Part shown: piece by piece, positions 1 to 7,748 of the stretch
How positions within the stretch are numbered: position 1 is the first letter of the stretch
How the letters are laid out: the number at the start of each line of letters is the position of its first letter
Source of the DNA: Dyella japonica A8
Lineage (GTDB): Bacteria; Pseudomonadota; Gammaproteobacteria; Xanthomonadales; Rhodanobacteraceae
Reading direction: 5' to 3'
NCBI RefSeq assembly: GCF_000725385.1
Contig: NZ_CP008884.1
Coordinates: forward strand, 3,720,001 to 3,784,000
DNA length: 64,000 bases
Made by a program: the position numbers and the translations under genes
The notes under the pieces: generated by a model
What the model saw: the letters and a program-made list of their open reading frames with translations, nothing else
Told to the model about the DNA's origin: nothing
Databases searched by the model: none

Positions 1-1176
1 ACCTGCCGTCGCCCTTCCCGGCCCCGGCGGCAGCTGCACAAAGCCATGCGTGCGCGGCAGGGAGGAAAAATCGCCCGACGTGCGTGAAGGTACCGGATAG
101 GCCACCAGGCGGCCCATGGCGTCGCTCTCCACTCGGGCGGGCACAAAGCTGGCCAGCGTCGGGTTGGTATCCACGTCCTGGTCGAGGCAGACATATTCCG
201 GCGCAGGCCTGGCCATGCCCTGTGCCTGGCGCAAGGCTGGCCGCGCGTAGCGCGTGGCGCATACCAGCGCCGATACCGGGTTGCCAGGCAAGGCGAACAC
301 CGCCTGCCCACGCGGCCCGATGCCGAACCACATCGGCTTGCCCGGCTTCTGCGCGATGCGATGGAATACCTTGCGCACGCCCTGCGCGGCCAGCGCGGCC
401 GGCACGTAGTCGCGCTGGCCCATGGATACGCCACCGGAAAGCAGCAGCACGTCATGCCGTTCGAGCAGATGGGCGATGCGCTCACGCGTGGCGGTTTCAT
501 CGTCGACGATATGCTCCATCGCCACCCGATCGAAACCATCCATGCGCAGCGCGGTGCGCACCGCCGTGTCGTTGGAGCGGCGGATCTGGCCTTCGCCCAG
601 CGGCGCGCCGACGTCCACCAGCTCATCGCCGGTCGACACGATGGCGATCGAAGGCATGGCCGCCACCTCGACGCTGGCGACGCCGTTGGCCGCCAGCAGG
701 GCCATTTCGGCGGGCCCCAGGCGCATGCCGGGCGACAGCAGCAGCGTTCCCTGCACGCAGTCCGAGCCGCGCCGGTGGATGAACTGACCGGCGAACGGAT
801 GGCAGTCGTCCGCCAGCACGACGTCGTCGCCGTCGCGACGCAGTTGCTCGACCGGAATCACGCAATCGCTGCCGGCTGGCAGCATGGCGCCGGTGGTGAC
901 TTCCAGGCAGCTGCCTTCGCCGGGCAAGGATTGCATCCGCATGCCGGCCATCTGTGCCCCGGCCACCCGCAGGCGGCGCGGCAAGGCATCGGACCAGTGA
1001 GTGGCGATGCCGTCCATCATCACGCGGTCGAACGGGGGATGGTCGTGCTCGGCATGCACGGCCTGCCGGAGTACCCGCCCTGCTGCATCGTCCAAACGTA
1101 CGCGCTCACTGCCAAACGTGGGCATATGTTCGGCGATCAAGGCTTCCGCCTGACTGACGCTGATCAATTCGCTCAT
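1..1176 (-). CDS. moeA: Molybdopterin molybdenumtransferase MoeA, divergent copy (3' end outside window)
   Basis: MoeA inserts molybdate into adenylylated molybdopterin in the cytoplasm, the last step of molybdenum cofactor synthesis. The frame is open for 392 codons from ATG 1176 to base 1 without a stop, so the C-terminal end is missing. Visible signatures are the N-terminal PPFDRVMMDGIA segment (the family usually has FDNSAMDGYA), TTGAMLPAGSDCVIPVE, IVSTGDELV, SGGVSMGQRDYVP and FALPGNPVSA. It lies 54 nt downstream of modC and is probably last, or nearly last, in the mod operon. It is clearly different from the second MoeA at 4184-5446. The changed MDGIA motif suggests a specialised paralogue, but it could still be an active enzyme. 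Confidence 0.9.
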   Translation of the reverse strand, partial: MSELISVSQAEALIAEHMPTFGSERVRLDDAAGRVLRQAVHAEHDHPPFDRVMMDGIATHWSDALPRRLRVAGAQMAGMRMQSLPGEGSCLEVTTGAMLPAGSDCVIPVEQLRRDGDDVVLADDCHPFAGQFIHRRGSDCVQGTLLLSPGMRLGPAEMALLAANGVASVEVAAMPSIAIVSTGDELVDVGAPLGEGQIRRSNDTAVRTALRMDGFDRVAMEHIVDDETATRERIAHLLERHDVLLLSGGVSMGQRDYVPAALAAQGVRKVFHRIAQKPGKPMWFGIGPRGQAVFALPGNPVSALVCATRYARPALRQAQGMARPAPEYVCLDQDVDTNPTLASFVPARVESDAMGRLVAYPVPSRTSGDFSSLPRTHGFVQLPPGPGRATAG

Positions 1177-1230
1177 GGTCCCGATCATGCAAGGAAGAAG
1201 GGTCGCACGCCGCTGAGCATAGCGCGCCCG

Positions 1231-2316
1231 TCAAAGACCCAGCGCAACGGCCTTCACCTGCGCCCATGCGGCACTGCCCGGAGCCAACGCCAGGGCGTGC
1301 CACGAGCGACGCGTGATGCGCGCCAGCAGCATGCAGCCGCCCACGTCCAGTTGCACGAGCACCTGCGAGGGATGATCCGCATCGGCCACGGCAATGATCC
1401 GGCACGGCAGTTGGTTGAGCGCACTGGTGTGGTCATGCGCGGCATTGGTCAGCACCACGTCGCGCGCACCGATGCGGCAACGCAGTCGCTGGCCCACCTT
1501 TTCGTGGCGATACGGCAGCCACAACCGTCCGCCCGCAAATTCCAACGCAATCAGCTGGTCGTGCGCGTCGTAGTCGACCACCTGCCCTTCGATCACCGCC
1601 CCCACCGCCTCGCCCAGGGCTGGCGGCAGGTCCAGGCGGGTCAGGGTGTCCTGCAACGGGCCCTGCGCGACCACGTGGCCGGCCTCCATCAGCACCAGGT
1701 GATCGGCCAGGCGTGCCACCTCGTCCACGTTGTGGCTCACGTAGACCATCGGCACGCGCAACGTGGCGTGCAACGATTCCAGACAGCCCAGCAGGTCGCT
1801 GCGGGCCGTGCCGTCCAGCGCCGACAGGGGTTCGTCGAACAGCAGCAACGCGGGGTCGGACAACAGCGCCCGCACCATCGACACGCGCTGGCGCTCGCCA
1901 CCGGACAGCGTGCCGACACGGCGTTCCAGCAGGGCACGCAAACCGAAGCGGTCGATCAGGCCGTCGCGATCCAGATGAGCGGGCCGCCCGGCCCGGCGAT
2001 AACCGAAATCCAGGTTGCCGGCCACGGTGCGATGGCTGAACAGGCTGGGTTCCTGGAACACATAGCCGATACGGCGGCGATGCGTCGGCACGAACACACG
2101 ATGCAAGCTGTCCTGCCACACGGACTGGCCAAAGCTCACCCGGCCCACCGCATCGGGCTCAAGGCCGGCGATGGCGCGCAGGCAACTCGTCTTGCCCGCC
2201 CCGGAGGGCCCGAACAGGGCCGTGATGCCCTGCGGCGGCAGGGCCAGGTCGACATCGAAGGCCAGCGCCCCGCGGCGCCAGGCGAGCTTGGCCGCCAGCC
2301 CGTGCGACTCAGTCAT
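1231..2316 (-). CDS. modC: Molybdate ABC transporter ATPase ModC
   Basis: This is the cytoplasmic ATPase that powers molybdate import through ModB. The 361-residue protein has the Walker A motif GPSGAGKT (about 36-43), a Q-loop region at YVFQEP, the ABC signature LSGGERQRV (137-145), Walker B LLLFDEP (157-163) and the H-loop VSHNVDE. The last 70 or so residues form a TOBE/Mop-type domain, which binds molybdate in ModC proteins. The length fits ModC (about 350-360). The start overlaps the end of modB by 8 nt, indicating translational coupling. Position after modA and modB and before moeA supports molybdate rather than sulfate or iron as substrate. Confidence 0.96.
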   Translation of the reverse strand: MTESHGLAAKLAWRRGALAFDVDLALPPQGITALFGPSGAGKTSCLRAIAGLEPDAVGRVSFGQSVWQDSLHRVFVPTHRRRIGYVFQEPSLFSHRTVAGNLDFGYRRAGRPAHLDRDGLIDRFGLRALLERRVGTLSGGERQRVSMVRALLSDPALLLFDEPLSALDGTARSDLLGCLESLHATLRVPMVYVSHNVDEVARLADHLVLMEAGHVVAQGPLQDTLTRLDLPPALGEAVGAVIEGQVVDYDAHDQLIALEFAGGRLWLPYRHEKVGQRLRCRIGARDVVLTNAAHDHTSALNQLPCRIIAVADADHPSQVLVQLDVGGCMLLARITRRSWHALALAPGSAAWAQVKAVALGL

Positions 2317-2992
2317 GCGCCTGCCTGCGTGTGCGCAGCAGCGACATGGCGAGCAGCGCCAGGAACGACACCGCCAGCAGGCACAGCGAAAGCACGTTCG
2401 CCTGGTGGTACTCGCCCGCCTGCACGTGGTCGTAGATGCGCATGGACAGCACGCGCGTCTGGCCCGGGATGTTGCCGCCGATCATCAGCACCACGCCGAA
2501 CTCGCCCACGGTATGCGCAAAACCCAGCACCGCCGCCGTGGCGACGCCGGGCAAGGCAAGCGGCAAGGCGACGTTGAAGAAGCGATCCAGCGGCCCGGCA
2601 CGCAGGCAGGCAGCCGCCTCCAGCGGGCGGTTGCCCACGGCCTCGAAGGCGTTGTGCAGCGGCTGCACCACGAACGGCAGCGAATAGATCATGGAGGCGA
2701 CGACCAGCCCCTTGAACGTGAACGGCAAGGTCGCCAGCCCGAGCGCGGCCATGGCCTGCCCCACGACGCCATCGGGCCCCAGCAGCATCAGCAGATAAAA
2801 ACCCAGCACGGTCGGCGGCAGTACCAGCGGCAAGGCGACCACGGCGGCGATGGGGCGCCGCCAGCGCGACCGCGTGTGTGCCAGCCACCACGCCAACGGC
2901 ATGCCGAGCACCAGGAGCAGCACGGTGACTGTCGTCGCCAGCCGCAGGGTCAGGCCGAGTGCCTCGATGTCCGATGGGGTTAGCAGGGCCAT
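2309..2992 (-). CDS. modB: Molybdate ABC transporter permease ModB
   Basis: This is the inner-membrane channel of the molybdate importer. The 227-residue protein has about five hydrophobic spans, beginning with a long segment near residues 15-40. The binding-protein-dependent permease EAA motif appears as EAAACLRAGPLDRFFNVALP, where the coupling helix docks on ModC. Length matches ModB (about 225-230). It starts 9 nt after the modA stop and ends inside the modC start, so modA, modB and modC form one tight transcription unit. Nothing looks broken. Confidence 0.95.
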   Translation of the reverse strand: MALLTPSDIEALGLTLRLATTVTVLLLVLGMPLAWWLAHTRSRWRRPIAAVVALPLVLPPTVLGFYLLMLLGPDGVVGQAMAALGLATLPFTFKGLVVASMIYSLPFVVQPLHNAFEAVGNRPLEAAACLRAGPLDRFFNVALPLALPGVATAAVLGFAHTVGEFGVVLMIGGNIPGQTRVLSMRIYDHVQAGEYHQANVLSLCLLAVSFLALLAMSLLRTRRQAHD

Positions 2993-3001
2993 GGACGCGA
3001 C

Positions 3002-3778
3002 TCAGTTCGCTCCGTCATCGGGAAGGTTGAATCCGTAGTGCGAAAGAATGGCCTTGGCCTGCTCGCCCTGCACGTAGCGCGCAAAGTCCTGCGCCAGCGC
3101 ATTGCTGGCGCCGCGCCGGGTGATGACAAAACTTTGCTTCAGCGGCTCGTAGAGCGATGGCGGCACCGGCATGGAGGTGCCTTTGACCGACGAGTTGATC
3201 ACCAGCGATTCGGCCACCAGCCCCACCTGCGCGTTGCCACTCTGCGCGAACTGTGCGGTCTGCGCGATGTTGTCGCCATACACCAGCCGCGACTGCAGCT
3301 TGTCCCACACGCCTGCCGCGCGCAGCGCCTGCTCGGCGCGCTTGCCGTAGGGCGCATGCTGCGGATTGGCGATGGCGATGCGCCCGAACCTGGGCTCAGC
3401 CAGGTCCACGACTTGTACGCCGCGCATGTCGATGCTCGCGCTCCACATCACCAGATGGCCCAGCGCATAAGGCACCGGCGTGCCGCCTGCCTTGCCATGC
3501 TCCACCAGCTGTTGGGGATAGCTGCTGTCGGCGGAAAAGAAGATCTCGAACGGGGCGCCCTGCTCGATCTGGGTCAGCAGATTGCCGGAGGAACCATACG
3601 TCACGTCGATCTTGCTGTCGGGATGCTCATGGCGATAGGCCGCCACCACGTCGTCCAGCGCTTGGTGCAGGTCGGCCGCCGCGGCCACCGTGATGTGCCC
3701 GTCGGCAGGCGTGGCCAGCGATGCCGATGCCCAGGCCGCACCCAAAACGAGCAAACCCCGCAACAGCCCGCGCCTCAT
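3002..3778 (-). CDS. modA: Periplasmic molybdate-binding protein ModA
   Basis: ModA captures molybdate or tungstate in the periplasm for ModBC. The 258-residue product starts at ATG 3778, preceded by AAAGGAG, and has a signal peptide (MRRGLLRGLLVLGAAWASA...). The mature part opens with ITVAAAADLHQALDDV, followed by YGSSGNLLTQIEQGAPFEIFFSAD and LAIANPQ-type segments typical of ModA (here GRIAIANPQHAPYGKRAEQ). The frame stays open upstream to 4117, but that extension overlaps the preceding gene and lacks a signal-like start, so 3778 is preferred. It lies 67 nt after the small upstream gene and 9 nt before modB. Confidence 0.95.
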   Translation of the reverse strand: MRRGLLRGLLVLGAAWASASLATPADGHITVAAAADLHQALDDVVAAYRHEHPDSKIDVTYGSSGNLLTQIEQGAPFEIFFSADSSYPQQLVEHGKAGGTPVPYALGHLVMWSASIDMRGVQVVDLAEPRFGRIAIANPQHAPYGKRAEQALRAAGVWDKLQSRLVYGDNIAQTAQFAQSGNAQVGLVAESLVINSSVKGTSMPVPPSLYEPLKQSFVITRRGASNALAQDFARYVQGEQAKAILSHYGFNLPDDGAN

Positions 3779-3845
3779 CGTGTCGCTCCTTTCAACTGGT
3801 CGGTCGATGGGTCCGAGAGTAGCCCAGGCCCGTGTGCGGCCGTGT

Positions 3846-4187
3846 TCATTTGGCGCGACGGTGACGCACGCTGTCACGCACGTCGATATCGAACAACAAC
3901 TCAAGCGGCTCGCCCGCGCCACTTTCCAGCACAAAGGTAAGCCCCTCGCGTGTGGGCAAGGTCGCGGCGTGGGCGCGCACGGAGGCCTCCGGCACGTCGA
4001 TGGACCACGCATCCGGCGCGCCACTGAAGCGCGCAACCGCACCGGCCACGGTGCGCAGCGTGCATGACCATGACAGGGTGTGCGTGAAACGTGTGCGGGC
4101 AACCACCGGCTGGCCACTCAGCAAGGCAGCCAGTTCGTCTTCGACGATGCGCACGCGCAGGCTCTGCCCTTCGATCTGCAATTTCAT
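3846..4187 (-). CDS. Small conserved protein of the molybdate operon, function unknown
   Basis: The 113-residue cytoplasmic protein has no signal peptide, membrane segment or cysteine cluster. It begins MKLQIEGQSLRVRIVEDELAA and contains short beta-strand-like stretches (WSIDVPEASVRA, LTFVLESG, LELLFDIDV). It resembles the small proteins found next to molybdenum cofactor genes and now grouped as DUF7009. That assignment is from memory of the N-terminal pattern and is uncertain. Its ATG overlaps the stop of the upstream moeA (ATGA), and modA follows 67 nt later, so it is co-expressed with molybdate uptake and cofactor insertion. A role in molybdate handling or regulation is only inferred from context. 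Confidence 0.7.
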   Translation of the reverse strand: MKLQIEGQSLRVRIVEDELAALLSGQPVVARTRFTHTLSWSCTLRTVAGAVARFSGAPDAWSIDVPEASVRAHAATLPTREGLTFVLESGAGEPLELLFDIDVRDSVRHRRAK

Positions 4188-5446
4188 AGTGCGACTCCTG
4201 ATGGATCCGGCCCGGCAAGTGCGGGCGCCCCGGCATGCACGCCGACGACTACCACCCGCGCCCCCGCCGCCACGCTACCCACGTCCTCCGGCAGCACCAC
4301 CCAGGCACCGGCCTGGGCAAATGGCAGGATGCGGAACGGCTGCTGCTGCGCCAGCACCTGCGCGTGAAGCCGCCCCTCCCCGTCCTGCGTCACGGTGGCG
4401 CGCAGGAAATGACGCAGGCCCGGCTTGGGCTGCTGCGGCGTGTCGAGGATGGCACGCCACGCCGGTTCCGCGGCCTGCCCGCGCATGGCCCGCAACACCG
4501 GGGCGATGAAGAAGCGCAGCCCGACAGCAACGGCCATGGGCGTACCCGGCAAGGCGAACACCATGGCGTCACCCAGCACGGCCGCCAGCTGCGGCTTGCC
4601 CGGGCGAATGGCCACCTTGTGGAACAACACCGTCGCGCCAAGTTCCATCAGCGCCTCCGGCACAAAGTCGTAGCGCCCCATGGATACCGCGCCGGTACTC
4701 ACGATCAGGTCGGCCCCGGCCTGTCGCGCTCGCTGCATGGCGCTCACGAAGGGTGGGCCCGTGTCATCGACGGTTTCGCAGGACAACACCTGCGCTCCCA
4801 TCGAGGCACAGGCGGCAACCAGGTACGGGCCATTGGAGCCATAGATCTCGCCATCACCCAATGGCTTCGACGGATCGCACTGCAACTCCTTGCCGGTGCA
4901 GATGATGGCCACTTTCGGCGCGCGCACCACTTCCACGGTGGCGATGCCAAGCGCCGCGGACAGCATAAGGTGATTGGCCTGGATCGACGTGCCCGCAGCC
5001 ACCACCACCGCGCCCTTCGCCACGTCGCTTCCGGCATAGCGAACATTGGCCGCCGGCATCAGCGTTTCGAGCAGGCGGATACGTGCGGGCGAGCCATCGC
5101 TCCTGCGCTCCAGCAACTCGGTGCGCTCCACCGGCACCACGGTGTCGAGCCCGTCGGGAAGACGCGCGCCGGTCATGATCTCCCATGCCATGCCCGCCGA
5201 CGCGTGGTGGGCGTCGCCGGCCGCCTGCGAGCCCTGCACCGCGTGTTCGGAGCCCGCCTGCCATGGCTGCGTGGCGTGCAAGGCGTACCCATCCATCGCC
5301 GAGTGGTCGAACGATGGCAGGTCCATCGGGCTCACCACGTCGCCGGCCAGCACCTTGCCCAGTGCGTCGCCCACGGGGCAGGACACCGCGTCGAGAGGCC
5401 TGGCGTGTCGCAGGAGTTCGTGCAGGGCGTCGGCGTAAGCGATCAT
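4184..5446 (-). CDS. moeA: Molybdopterin molybdenumtransferase MoeA, canonical copy
   Basis: This is the second MoeA of the operon, inserting molybdenum into molybdopterin-AMP. With a start at ATG 5446 the protein has 420 residues, the usual MoeA length. The frame extends to 5695, but the extra part is non-conserved and overlaps fdhD. It has the canonical PSFDHSAMDGYA motif, EIMTGARLPDGLDTVVPVE, IICTGKEL, STGAVSMGRYDFVPEAL and FALPGTPMAVAVG, covering the MoCF-like core. No strong Shine-Dalgarno precedes 5446. It is the first gene of the minus-strand molybdenum operon and diverges from fdhD. Confidence 0.95.
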   Translation of the reverse strand: MIAYADALHELLRHARPLDAVSCPVGDALGKVLAGDVVSPMDLPSFDHSAMDGYALHATQPWQAGSEHAVQGSQAAGDAHHASAGMAWEIMTGARLPDGLDTVVPVERTELLERRSDGSPARIRLLETLMPAANVRYAGSDVAKGAVVVAAGTSIQANHLMLSAALGIATVEVVRAPKVAIICTGKELQCDPSKPLGDGEIYGSNGPYLVAACASMGAQVLSCETVDDTGPPFVSAMQRARQAGADLIVSTGAVSMGRYDFVPEALMELGATVLFHKVAIRPGKPQLAAVLGDAMVFALPGTPMAVAVGLRFFIAPVLRAMRGQAAEPAWRAILDTPQQPKPGLRHFLRATVTQDGEGRLHAQVLAQQQPFRILPFAQAGAWVVLPEDVGSVAAGARVVVVGVHAGAPALAGPDPSGVAL

Positions 5447-5619
5447 GCGGGGGCGTGGCCTGGGTCGTCGTGCGGGCGGGAACCCGTGCGGACATGCTCG
5501 GCGCGGCAGGCGTCGCATGCAAGGGTTCAACGTACATTGATAGGATGCGTGGCGTCGACCGGCACACGCCGTTTCCGGTTGCGGCGTGACGCCGCTGTCG
5601 CCAGAGGAACCGCCAGACC

Positions 5620-6468
5620 ATGCCCGAGCGCGAAGAAACCTCACCCGGCTACGCCGTCCGCCCCATTGACCGCTGGCGGCATGGCGGATCCACACACGAA
5701 GAGGACTTTGTCGCCGAGGAGGTACCCGTCGCCATGGTCTACAACGGCGCGACCTTCGCCGTGATGATGGCCTCGCCCCATGACCTGGACGATTTCGCGC
5801 TGGGTTTCTCCCTGACCGAACGCCTGGTCGGCGACGCCTCGCAGTTGTTGCAGTTGGAGACGCACACCCTGCTCGAGGGCATCGAGCTGGCGATCAAGGT
5901 CACCGACAGCGCACCGGGCGCGCATCTGGACAAGGAGCGGGAACGCCTGCTGCCTGGGCGCAGTGGCTGCGGCATCTGCGGCACGCGCGACCTGGAAAAC
6001 GCCGTGCGCCACGACAGCGCCGTCGGCACCGGGCCCCACGTGTCCCACGACGCACTGGAACGGGCGCTCGGCGAATTGAAGGACCGCCAGCCGATGAACC
6101 ACGCCACCGGTGCGGTGCACGCGGCGGCATGGGCGGATGCGGAAGGCCACATCGTGATCGTCCGCGAGGATGTCGGCCGCCACAACGCGCTGGACAAGCT
6201 GATCGGTGCACTCACCCGCGCCGGCATCGACGTGGACACGGGCTTCGCGGTGGTCACCAGCCGCGCCAGCTACGAGATGGTCACCAAGGCCGCCAGCGCC
6301 GGCATCAGCCTGCTCGCCGCCATTTCCGCGCCCACCGCGCTGGCCGTGGAGCTCGCGCGCAGCGCAGGCCTCACCCTGGTCGGCTTTGCACGGCCCGGCA
6401 GCCACAACGTCTATACCCATCCTGACCGTTTGGGGTCTTCCGCGTCGACGGAAGCCTCCGGCGGATAG
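5620..6468 (+). CDS. fdhD: Formate dehydrogenase accessory sulfurtransferase FdhD
   Basis: FdhD transfers sulfur from a cysteine desulfurase to the molybdenum cofactor, which activates formate dehydrogenases. The 282-residue protein has the paired-cysteine loop GRSGCGICG (about residues 110-118), the sulfur-carrying site, and the conserved REDVGRHNALDKLIG and SRASYEMVTKAASAGI blocks of the family. The start at ATG 5620 has AGAGGA about 10 nt upstream. It is transcribed away from the moeA/mod operon and converges with the gene at 6517-7068. No formate dehydrogenase gene is in this window, so its client lies elsewhere. Confidence 0.95.
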   Translation: MPEREETSPGYAVRPIDRWRHGGSTHEEDFVAEEVPVAMVYNGATFAVMMASPHDLDDFALGFSLTERLVGDASQLLQLETHTLLEGIELAIKVTDSAPGAHLDKERERLLPGRSGCGICGTRDLENAVRHDSAVGTGPHVSHDALERALGELKDRQPMNHATGAVHAAAWADAEGHIVIVREDVGRHNALDKLIGALTRAGIDVDTGFAVVTSRASYEMVTKAASAGISLLAAISAPTALAVELARSAGLTLVGFARPGSHNVYTHPDRLGSSASTEASGG

Positions 6469-6516
6469 CGAGTCGGTCAAGTCGACCTGATAACGCCCCA
6501 CCCGCGTGCGGACCGG

Positions 6517-7068
6517 TCATGGGCGCGCCGTGGTTCCACCATCCACCACTTCGATGGATGTCACATTGCGCACCCAGCGCGCGGGCCGCTTGTCCCCCGG
6601 CACCAGCAGGCGGAAAGGACCATCCTTGTCCAGTGGCTTGCCGTCGCGCGTATCGACCAGCAGAACCTGCGTGTGTCCCAGCGTGGCATCGAGATCGGCA
6701 AGACCGAACACGACCTGATACTGATCGGCGGCAGTGACGCGAACGAAGGAGGCCAGGGCCTTGCCGTGCAGCGGTTTGTCCAGCGACACGCCAGCCCTGG
6801 CCAGCACGTCTTCCAGCTTCACGCCTCGCCACTGGCTGGCAGGTTCATCGTGCGCAGACGCCGTCACCTCTTCGTGAGGCATGCCAGCCAGGGTTTTGGC
6901 ATCCAGCGTCAACGGAGGCTTGCCTGCCGTGAGCACCTTCACTTCCGTCGCCCCATTGGACGACACCACATCGGCAGCATGCGCCGCAAACACCAAACAC
7001 GTAGCAAGCAGAAAACTACTTAGGTAAAACCGCGTCCCCATCCGTTTTGTCATGCGCTGGTCCTTCAA
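6517..7068 (-). CDS. Exported sulfite-oxidase-fold (molybdopterin-binding-like) protein without cysteine ligand
   Basis: The product has 183 residues from ATG 7068, or 178 from the in-frame ATG 7053. It has a hydrophobic signal peptide (FYLSSFLLATCLVFAAHAA). The mature part shows the single-domain oxidoreductase molybdopterin-binding pattern: LTLDAKTLAGMP, WRGVKLEDVLARAGV, FVRVTAADQYQVVFGLADLD, LLVDTRDGKPL and GPFRLLVPGDKRPARWVRNV. The mature protein contains no cysteine, so the molybdenum-ligating cysteine of true sulfite oxidases is absent. It may bind something else or be structural. Placement between fdhD and the nap operon is consistent with a molybdenum-related neighbourhood, but the function is unknown. 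Confidence 0.8.
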   Translation of the reverse strand: MKDQRMTKRMGTRFYLSSFLLATCLVFAAHAADVVSSNGATEVKVLTAGKPPLTLDAKTLAGMPHEEVTASAHDEPASQWRGVKLEDVLARAGVSLDKPLHGKALASFVRVTAADQYQVVFGLADLDATLGHTQVLLVDTRDGKPLDKDGPFRLLVPGDKRPARWVRNVTSIEVVDGGTTARP

Positions 7069-7264
7069 AAGGGAAATTCACACGGCTTTCATGGCAAGAG
7101 AAAAGTACCGCGCGTAGACTCGCTCGCGTTTGCATCGAAGCATGCTTCGTAGGCCATTGCCAACCATGGCAGCCGGCCTGATCCAGGTCAGCAACCCAGG
7201 GGAACCACCGGTTTAGCTTAAAGCACAGATCTGGGTCGAGCCGTCCAGCGGGAAGGAGGTGCGC

Positions 7265-7423
7265 GTGGAATCATCGAACAACGCAGTCACAGGCAAACAG
7301 GAACGGACCACCTTCCTTCTTTTGCTCGTGCTGTTTCCCGTGCTGTCGGTCATGTTCATCGCCGCCTACGGTTTCGCCGTGTGGTTCTGGCAGATGTTCG
7401 TGAGTGGCCCGCCCCATGTCTGA
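7265..7423 (+). CDS. napE: Periplasmic nitrate reductase small membrane subunit NapE
   Basis: A 52-codon gene begins at GTG 7265, with a strong GGAAGGAGG site at 7251-7259. The protein has a short polar N-terminus, then one membrane helix (TFLLLVLFPVLSVMFIAAYG) and the family-typical end FAVWFWQMFVSGPP. NapE is a small inner-membrane protein of unknown role in nap operons. Its TGA overlaps the start of napD by 8 nt, so napE heads the napEDABC unit. Confidence 0.85.
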   Translation: MESSNNAVTGKQERTTFLLLLVLFPVLSVMFIAAYGFAVWFWQMFVSGPPHV

Positions 7424-7748
7424 CGTCCATGCGCCCCGCCCAGGAGCCCCCGCAAGGGACGAACACCACATCTCCAGCCTGGTAGTGCTGCATCGTCCTG
7501 AGGCTACCGACGCGCTGAAGGCTTTTGTCGATCACCGCCCCGCCCTGGACATCGCCGTACAGGGAGACTGCCGCTGCGTGATGGTGTGCGAAACCGACAG
7601 CCAGCGCGCGGTGATGGACCACATCGATGCCCTGGAGGCCTTGCCCGGCGTCATCAACGTATCGCTGATCTACCACCACGTGGAACCCCGCGCCGTCATG
7701 GACGACGTGATGGAAACGGGCGCTACGCCCCGAGGAACCGACGCATGA
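7416..7748 (+). CDS. napD: NapA maturation chaperone NapD
   Basis: NapD is a cytoplasmic chaperone that binds the twin-arginine signal peptide of NapA and holds it back until the molybdenum cofactor is loaded. From ATG 7416 the product has 110 residues. An in-frame GTG at 7404 would add four. The ferredoxin-like fold pattern is visible: [13 protein letters not shown], then [16 protein letters not shown], and the end [19 protein letters not shown]. The stop overlaps the napA start as ATGA, which couples chaperone and client translation. Confidence 0.93.
   Translation: MSDVHAPRPGAPARDEHHISSLVVLHRPEATDALKAFVDHRPALDIAVQGDCRCVMVCETDSQRAVMDHIDALEALPGVINVSLIYHHVEPRAVMDDVMETGATPRGTDA

Noticed and set aside
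361..2577. Long plus-strand frame (738 codons) across modC and moeA
   Set aside because: His/Arg/Gln-rich translation without any domain, lying antisense to well-conserved MoeA and ModC. A GC-rich shadow frame.
7069..7264. Moco riboswitch or FNR site before napE
   Set aside because: CTGATCCAGGTCAG is only weakly like an FNR box and no moco-RNA core motif could be identified.
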